From Pseudomonas thivervalensis (lineage in GTDB: Bacteria > Pseudomonadota > Gammaproteobacteria > Pseudomonadales > Pseudomonadaceae), in the NCBI RefSeq assembly GCF_001269655.1, contig NZ_LHVE01000006.1, positions 248,001 to 312,000 on the forward strand: a stretch of 64,000 nt of DNA, given 5' to 3'. The notes under the pieces were generated by a model that worked only from the letters and a program-made list of their open reading frames with translations, did not search any database and was not told the origin of the DNA. Of this stretch, positions 59,021-64,000 are shown piece by piece. The position numbers and the translations under genes were made by a program. Every line of letters starts with the position of its first letter. Position 1 is the stretch's first letter.

Positions 59021-60753
59021 TTGCCCTCTGGCCACACTGGCTGCGCCCTTGGTTCGTGTTGCTGCTGCCGTTGCTGGGCTGGTTGCTCTGGCAACTGTGG
59101 CATCGGCAGAAACGGGTCGGTCGCTGGCAGATGATCTTGCCGCCGGCCTTCCACGCCGTGCTGCTCAGTGGTGGCAGTGGCCGGGAAAGCCGGCTGCCGT
59201 GGATTGCCCTGGGCCTGGGCTGGCTGCTGATCGTGCTGGCATTGCTGGGGCCGAGCTGGGCGCGGGTCGAACAGACCAGCCAGAAACCCGCCGATCCGCT
59301 GGTGGTGTTACTGGAACTGACCCCGGAAATGCTCGCGACCGACGCCCCGCCCACGCGCCTGGAACAAGCCCGGCGCAAGCTGCTGGACCTGCTGCAGAAC
59401 CGCAGCGATGCCCAGACCGCGATCATCGTCTATGCCGGCAGCGCCCACACACTGGTGCCGCTGTCCGACGACCTGGCCACCAGTGCCAACCTGCTCGAAG
59501 CCCTCGCGCCGTCGATCATGCCCCAAGGCGGTCATCGCGCCGACCTTGCGGTCCATAAGGCCATGGCCCTGCTGGACCAGGGTGAACTCGGCCACGGTCG
59601 GATCCTGCTGATCGGTTCGTCGTTGAACGAACAAGAACGTGAAGGCATCCGCCAGGTCCTGGACGGTTCCGCCACGCAATGGCTGATGCTGGGCATCGGT
59701 ACCCGCGAAGGCGCACCAGTGGCCCAGGAAGACGGCAGTTACCTCAAGGATGCCCAAGGCTCGATCCTGGTGCCGCGCCTGGACAGCCCGGGCCTCAAGG
59801 CCTTCGCCAACGAGCTGGACGGCCGCTATCGTCCGGCGCGTCTGGACGACAGCGACCTGCGTGGACTGGGCCTGCTGGGCGGTCCTCGTCATCTGCGCAG
59901 CGACGGCCAGACGTTGCGCCTGGACACCTGGGCCGACCAGGGCTATTGGCTGCTCCTGCCACTGTTGCTGCTGGCCGCCTGCGCCGGGCGTCGCGGCTGG
60001 CTGTTCTGCCTGCCACTGCTGTTCGTGTTGCCGCAAACCGGCCACGCCTTCGAGTTCCAGGACCTGTGGTTGCGCGCCGACCAACAGGGCCAGCACTTGC
60101 TCAAGCAAAAGCGTCCCGCCGAAGCCGCCGCCCATTTCGAAGACAGCCAATGGCAAGGTGTCGCCCTGTACGAAGCTGGCCAATACAGCGAAGCCGCCCA
60201 GCGCTTCGCCGAAGGCAACGACGCCCGAGCCCACTACAATCGTGGCAATGCCCTGGCCAGGAGCGGTGAGCTGGAAGCCGCACTGGATGCCTATGAACAA
60301 GCCCTGGAATTGCAACCCGACCTGCGCCCGGCCCAGACCAACAAGACCCTGGTGCAGAGTCTATTGAACGAGCAGACACCGCCTGCGCAAGAACCCAAGC
60401 CCGCCGAAAACGAGCAGCCAGGCCGCACCGAGCAAGCGCCGGATAGCGCTTCAACCAGCCAGTCTTCCGAACCGGGACAGCCATCCGCCGAGGCAACCGC
60501 GACGCCAGACGAATCCCAGCCCCCGCGGACGGCACAACCGCCCACCGCCCAGGATGTCCCGGGCAGCGAGCTGCCTGACGAGCAGACCACCACCCCACCG
60601 CTGCGCCCCGCCGCTGGCCAGCGCAATGAAGAAGAACAACGCCAGGCCCTGGAACAATGGCTGCGCCAGATCCCGGATAATCCGGGCGAGTTGCTCAGGC
60701 GTAAATTCTGGTATGAACAGCAAAGCCATCAGGCCCAGGGAAAAACCCAATGA
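59017..60753 (+). CDS. VWA-TPR fusion protein (BatB/BatC-like) with degenerate MIDAS
   Basis: A 578-residue protein: two membrane helices (about 10-25, 68-85), a VWA-like domain (about 95-280), a further helix near 305-345, TPR repeats (about 385-440, AHYNRGNALARSGELEAALD and QALELQPD), and a Pro/Gln/Glu-rich tail. The first MIDAS motif, expected as DxSxS, reads LLELTPEMLA, so metal binding is probably lost. It overlaps both neighbours (ATGA), so the set is coupled. Confidence 0.9.
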   Translation: MIALWPHWLRPWFVLLLPLLGWLLWQLWHRQKRVGRWQMILPPAFHAVLLSGGSGRESRLPWIALGLGWLLIVLALLGPSWARVEQTSQKPADPLVVLLELTPEMLATDAPPTRLEQARRKLLDLLQNRSDAQTAIIVYAGSAHTLVPLSDDLATSANLLEALAPSIMPQGGHRADLAVHKAMALLDQGELGHGRILLIGSSLNEQEREGIRQVLDGSATQWLMLGIGTREGAPVAQEDGSYLKDAQGSILVPRLDSPGLKAFANELDGRYRPARLDDSDLRGLGLLGGPRHLRSDGQTLRLDTWADQGYWLLLPLLLLAACAGRRGWLFCLPLLFVLPQTGHAFEFQDLWLRADQQGQHLLKQKRPAEAAAHFEDSQWQGVALYEAGQYSEAAQRFAEGNDARAHYNRGNALARSGELEAALDAYEQALELQPDLRPAQTNKTLVQSLLNEQTPPAQEPKPAENEQPGRTEQAPDSASTSQSSEPGQPSAEATATPDESQPPRTAQPPTAQDVPGSELPDEQTTTPPLRPAAGQRNEEEQRQALEQWLRQIPDNPGELLRRKFWYEQQSHQAQGKTQ

Positions 60754-62387
60754 CCCGCTTCACTGCCTACCTCCTCGTCTTGCTGCTCTGGGCCTCTGGA
60801 ACCCAGGCTGCACAGCTGACGGCCAGCGTGGACCGTAGCCGCCTGAACTCCGGGGAAACCGTGGAGCTGACCCTGGAATCCAATGACGCCACGTTGTTCG
60901 GCAAACCCGACCTGGGCCCGCTCCAGGCCTTGTTCGATGTGCGTGGCACCCGCCAGGTCAACCAGCTGACGACCCTCGACGGCGAGAACCGCGCCACCAC
61001 CCGCTGGATCGTCACCCTGCTGCCGCGCCGAAGCGGCACCGTGGTCATTCCGCCGCTGCAACTGGGCGACGTGAGCAGCCAGCCGATCACCCTGCAAGTC
61101 ATCGAAAGCGAAACCCGCAACGCTTCGGGGACGCTGGCGCCCGTTTTCATCGAGGCCAGCCTCGACCAGCGCGACGTATATGTACAGGCCCAGGCGATCC
61201 TGACCCTGCGTATCTACCATTCGGTGTCGCTGTACGACGACAGCAGCCTGACGCCGCTGCACATCCCCGATGCCCGCACCGAACAGTTGGGCGAATCGCG
61301 CACCTATGAAAAGGTCATCAACGATGTGCGCCACGGCGTCATCGAACTGCGTTATGGCATCTACCCGCAGCGCAGCGGCGAATTGACGATTCCAGCCCAG
61401 ACGTTCAGCGCCACCCTGGTCGAACCGGTGGCCCAGGATGCAGCCCCTTCAGGCCCCAAACCCGGCCAACTGATGCGGGTCAGCTCCGAGCAACTGCTGC
61501 TGAGCGTCAAACCCAAGCCCGCCAGCTACCCGGCCGACGTGCCCTGGCTGCCGGCACGCAGCCTGTCCTTGAGCGAGAGCTGGAGCCCGGAGCCGACCCA
61601 CAGCCAGGTCGGCGACTCCCTGACCCGCAGCCTGACCCTGGAAGCCGAAGGCCTGGCCAGCGCTCAGTTGCCACCGTTGCCGGCCACCGAGATCAATGGC
61701 CTGCGGCGTTATCCTGATCAACCGGTCCTGAGCAGCCGCAGCAGCGAACGCGGGCTGGTGGGCAGCCGCGAAGACCGCGAGGCGCTGGTGCCCAATCGTA
61801 GCGGCACCATCGAGCTGCCACCGGTGGAAGTGGTCTGGTGGAACACCTTGGAAGATCACCTGGACCGCACCAGCCTCCCGGCGCGGACCCTGCAAGTGGC
61901 GAACAATCCGAGCCTGATGGTGGATACGCCGGCCAGTACGACGCAGATCGTGACGACGGTCGACAGTGAGACCCTGTGGTATTGGCAACTGAGCAGCCTG
62001 ATCCTGGCCTGTACCACACTGCTCGGTTTCGGCTTGTGGTGGCGCGCCCGTTGGCAGCCGGCGATCCTGCGCTCGACCCAGGCCGGACCGAGCCCGCGCA
62101 CCCTGCTGGACGACCTCAAGCGTGCCTGCCTGGCCAACGACTCCCACGCCACCCGCCAAGCCCTGGACGCCTGGGCCCGCCAACAGCCGGAAACCCTGGC
62201 CGACATGGCGGCGCGTTTCGTGCCGCTGTCCGACGCCCTGGACGGCCTCAACGGCGCGCTCTACAGCGAAACCGGCCAACACTGGCAAGGCGAAGACCTG
62301 TGGCGCGCCATCCGCACCATCCCCACCGCAGATCGCTCCCAGGACCCGCTGGGCGACAGCGGGTTGCCGCCGCTTTACCCCAAATAG
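60750..62387 (+). CDS. BatD-family membrane protein
   Basis: A 545-residue exported protein with a signal peptide (about 1-19, ending GTQA), several Ig-like beta domains (SVDRSRLNSGETVELTLES near the start, VYVQAQAILTLRIYHSVSLY in the middle) and a C-terminal membrane helix (about 409-430). This is the BatD layout. It ends the operon. Its stop is followed by AT-rich sequence and a REPIN. Confidence 0.92.
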   Translation: MTRFTAYLLVLLLWASGTQAAQLTASVDRSRLNSGETVELTLESNDATLFGKPDLGPLQALFDVRGTRQVNQLTTLDGENRATTRWIVTLLPRRSGTVVIPPLQLGDVSSQPITLQVIESETRNASGTLAPVFIEASLDQRDVYVQAQAILTLRIYHSVSLYDDSSLTPLHIPDARTEQLGESRTYEKVINDVRHGVIELRYGIYPQRSGELTIPAQTFSATLVEPVAQDAAPSGPKPGQLMRVSSEQLLLSVKPKPASYPADVPWLPARSLSLSESWSPEPTHSQVGDSLTRSLTLEAEGLASAQLPPLPATEINGLRRYPDQPVLSSRSSERGLVGSREDREALVPNRSGTIELPPVEVVWWNTLEDHLDRTSLPARTLQVANNPSLMVDTPASTTQIVTTVDSETLWYWQLSSLILACTTLLGFGLWWRARWQPAILRSTQAGPSPRTLLDDLKRACLANDSHATRQALDAWARQQPETLADMAARFVPLSDALDGLNGALYSETGQHWQGEDLWRAIRTIPTADRSQDPLGDSGLPPLYPK

Positions 62388-62440
62388 TCAAAACTTTTGT
62401 TTTGCTGCCTCCACAGCTTCACAGCTTTTTAGCTTTTTAG

Positions 62441-62537
62441 CTTTTGTGGCGAGGGAGCTTGCTCCCGCTGGGCTGCGCAGCAGTCCCCTTTTGGATTGCT
62501 ACGCAATCGAGCGGGAGCAAGCTCCCTCGCCACAAGA
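62441..62537. repeat. REPIN (type B)
   Basis: Type B arms lie near 62443-62468 and 62510-62535, between batD and sbcD. Just before it, AGCTTTTTAGCTTTTTAGCTTT (62417-62438 region) repeats a short A/T-rich unit. Confidence 0.88.
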
Positions 62538-62657
62538 TCGCGCTGCAGCAGATCCCTCGAAGTTGCACGGGTCCTCTGCCCGGTTTCCCAGTAAACTCTG
62601 CTTCTTTTAGCCGCCCTCCTCTTCACCGCGGCCATCATCTGTTTTCTGGAGTTCGCC

Positions 62658-63902
62658 TTGCGTCTGTTTCACACCTCCGACTGGCACCTGGGGCAAAACC
62701 TGCACGGCCAGGAGCGCGATTTCGAACACGCCTGCTTCCTCGACTGGTTGCTGCGTCAGCTGGCCCAGGAAAAACCCGACGTGCTGCTGGTCGCTGGCGA
62801 CATCTTCGACACCGTCAACCCGCCGGTCAAAGCCCAGGAGCGGCTGTACGATTTCATCGTCAGCGCCCACGAACAAAACGCCAACCTGACCATCGTCATG
62901 ATCGCCGGCAACCACGACTCCGGCTCGCGCATCGAATTGCCGGCGCCGCTGATGCGACGCTTGCGCACCCACGCCCTGGGCCGGGTGTTGTGGCTGGACG
63001 ACGGCCAACTGGACGTCGAGCGCCTGTTGTTGCCGCTGCCCGACGCCAAGGGCAAGGTCAAGGCGTGGTGCCTGGCTCTGCCGTTCCTGCGCCCCGCCGA
63101 AGTCACCGGTGCGCAACTGGGCGACGACTACCTGCGAGGCATCGGCCAGGTGCATGAGTGGTTGATCGCCGCGGCCAACAGCAAGCGCAAGAAAGGCCAG
63201 GCGCTGATCGCCGTCAGCCATGCGCACATGGCCGGCGGTTCGGTGTCCGAGGATTCCGAACGCAGCCTGATCATCGGCAACGCCGAGGCCCTGCCCGCCA
63301 GCCTGTTCGGCCCAAGCATCAGCTACGTCGCCCTCGGCCACTTGCACAAGCCGCAAAAGGTCAACGGTGAAGAACGTATCCGCTACAGCGGCTCGCCGAT
63401 CCCATTGTCGTTCTCGGAAATCGGCTATCAGCACCAGATTCTCGATATCACCCTGGACGGCGAAACGCTGGTCAAGGTCGAGCCGCGCCTGATTCCCCGG
63501 GCCGTCAACCTGCAACGCCTGGGCCCGGCCCCTTTGGCCGATATCCTCGGGCAACTCAAGGAGCTGCCTGATATCGACCTGTTGGCCGATGTCCAGCGCC
63601 AACCCTGGCTGGAAGTGCGGGTGCGCCTCGACGAACCGCAACCCGACCTGCGCCACCAGGTTGAAACCGCGTTGCAAGGCAAGGCCGTGCGCCTGGTGCG
63701 GATCGCCGCCGAGTACGCCGGCACCGGCGGTAACAGCAGCGCCGATGACGGCAGCGCGCTGGTGGAGTTGGATCAGCTCAGCCCGCAGGAACTGTTCAGC
63801 CGCGCCTGGCAGGACACCTACGGCAACGAAGTGGATGAACAAACCCTCAAGGATTTTGCCGTGCTGTTGCAAGACGTGCAGATGGAGAGCGAGCAACCAT
63901 GA
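62658..63902 (+). CDS. sbcD: Exonuclease subunit SbcD
   Basis: A 414-residue nuclease subunit of SbcCD, which cuts hairpins and protein-bound DNA ends. Phosphodiesterase motifs: HTSDWHLGQ (5-13), VAGDIFDTVN, IAGNHDSGSR, VSHAHM and LGHLHKPQ. The start codon is TTG 62658, with GGAG seven bases upstream; this gives the correct N terminus. It overlaps sbcC (ATGA). Palindrome-cutting SbcCD lies beside a REPIN, as throughout this genome. Confidence 0.95.
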   Translation: MRLFHTSDWHLGQNLHGQERDFEHACFLDWLLRQLAQEKPDVLLVAGDIFDTVNPPVKAQERLYDFIVSAHEQNANLTIVMIAGNHDSGSRIELPAPLMRRLRTHALGRVLWLDDGQLDVERLLLPLPDAKGKVKAWCLALPFLRPAEVTGAQLGDDYLRGIGQVHEWLIAAANSKRKKGQALIAVSHAHMAGGSVSEDSERSLIIGNAEALPASLFGPSISYVALGHLHKPQKVNGEERIRYSGSPIPLSFSEIGYQHQILDITLDGETLVKVEPRLIPRAVNLQRLGPAPLADILGQLKELPDIDLLADVQRQPWLEVRVRLDEPQPDLRHQVETALQGKAVRLVRIAAEYAGTGGNSSADDGSALVELDQLSPQELFSRAWQDTYGNEVDEQTLKDFAVLLQDVQMESEQP

Positions 63903-64000
63903 AGATTCTCGCGATCCGCCTGAAGAACCTGGCGTCCCTGGCCGGGCCTTTTGAAATCGATTTCACCGCCGAACCCTTGGCCAGCGCCGGCCTGTTCGCC
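63899..64000 (+). CDS. sbcC: Exonuclease subunit SbcC (N-terminal fragment, cut by window edge)
   Basis: The first 34 codons of the SbcC ATPase: MKILAIRLKNLASLAGPFEI and on to the window edge, the usual SMC-like start before the Walker A (not reached). The start overlaps the sbcD stop. Confidence 0.93.
   Translation, partial: MKILAIRLKNLASLAGPFEIDFTAEPLASAGLFA

Overview
The window is high-GC chromosomal DNA from a fluorescent-group Pseudomonas. Supporting signs are a ptxS-kguEKTD 2-ketogluconate operon with its operators, a 1,622-residue NAD-glutamate dehydrogenase, a vre-hxc phosphate-starvation/secretion cluster arranged as in P. aeruginosa, a Pseudomonas-type DUF6124 gene, and many REP/REPIN palindromes in the intergenic gaps. 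No rRNA, tRNA, CRISPR array or transposase gene was seen.

Layout. (1) 1-2,700: an MNIO-modified copper-peptide (HvfA/bufferin-type) locus: hvfA precursor, hvfB and hvfC on the minus strand, facing a truncated DoxX gene on the plus strand. (2) 2,985-8,159: a thiamine-diphosphate enzyme, a small membrane protein, and a CHASE4-PAS-GGDEF-EAL protein whose EAL domain looks dead. (3) 8,423-22,345: a 4,153-residue PdtA-like TPS adhesin and a DING/PstS-like exported protein. (4) 22,845-23,831: an AT-rich three-gene insert, described below. (5) 23,848-36,883: a complete Hxc-type type II secretion system (gspF,E,D,M,L,K,G,I,C,H,J) and the VreR-VreI-VreA cell-surface signalling genes, with a probable Pho box in front of vreA. 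(6) 37,024-48,883: metabolic and regulatory singletons, including gdhB. (7) 49,064-54,424: ptxS and kguEKTD. (8) 54,589-55,290: a DUF6124 gene behind a leader that can form alternative hairpins. (9) 55,544-62,387: a MoxR-DUF58-VWA-BatD (Bat) operon. (10) 62,658-64,000: sbcD and the start of sbcC.

The most interesting find is the AT-rich insert between the DING gene and gspF. It encodes a HlyC-like toxin-activating lysine acyltransferase with the expected His and Asp, a 56-residue two-helix membrane protein coupled to it by an ATGA overlap, and a 92-residue glycine-zipper peptide with a class II microcin-like leader and exactly one lysine. The simplest reading is a fatty-acylated microcin with its modifying enzyme and immunity protein, a combination I do not know to be described. 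No exporter for it lies in the window.

The vre-hxc-DING-pdtA block reads as one phosphate-starvation programme: PhoB switches on vreAIR, VreI then drives exported products, and the Hxc system exports the phosphate-scavenging DING-type protein. This is inferred from gene content and order known in P. aeruginosa. The TpsB partner of the adhesin is not in the window.
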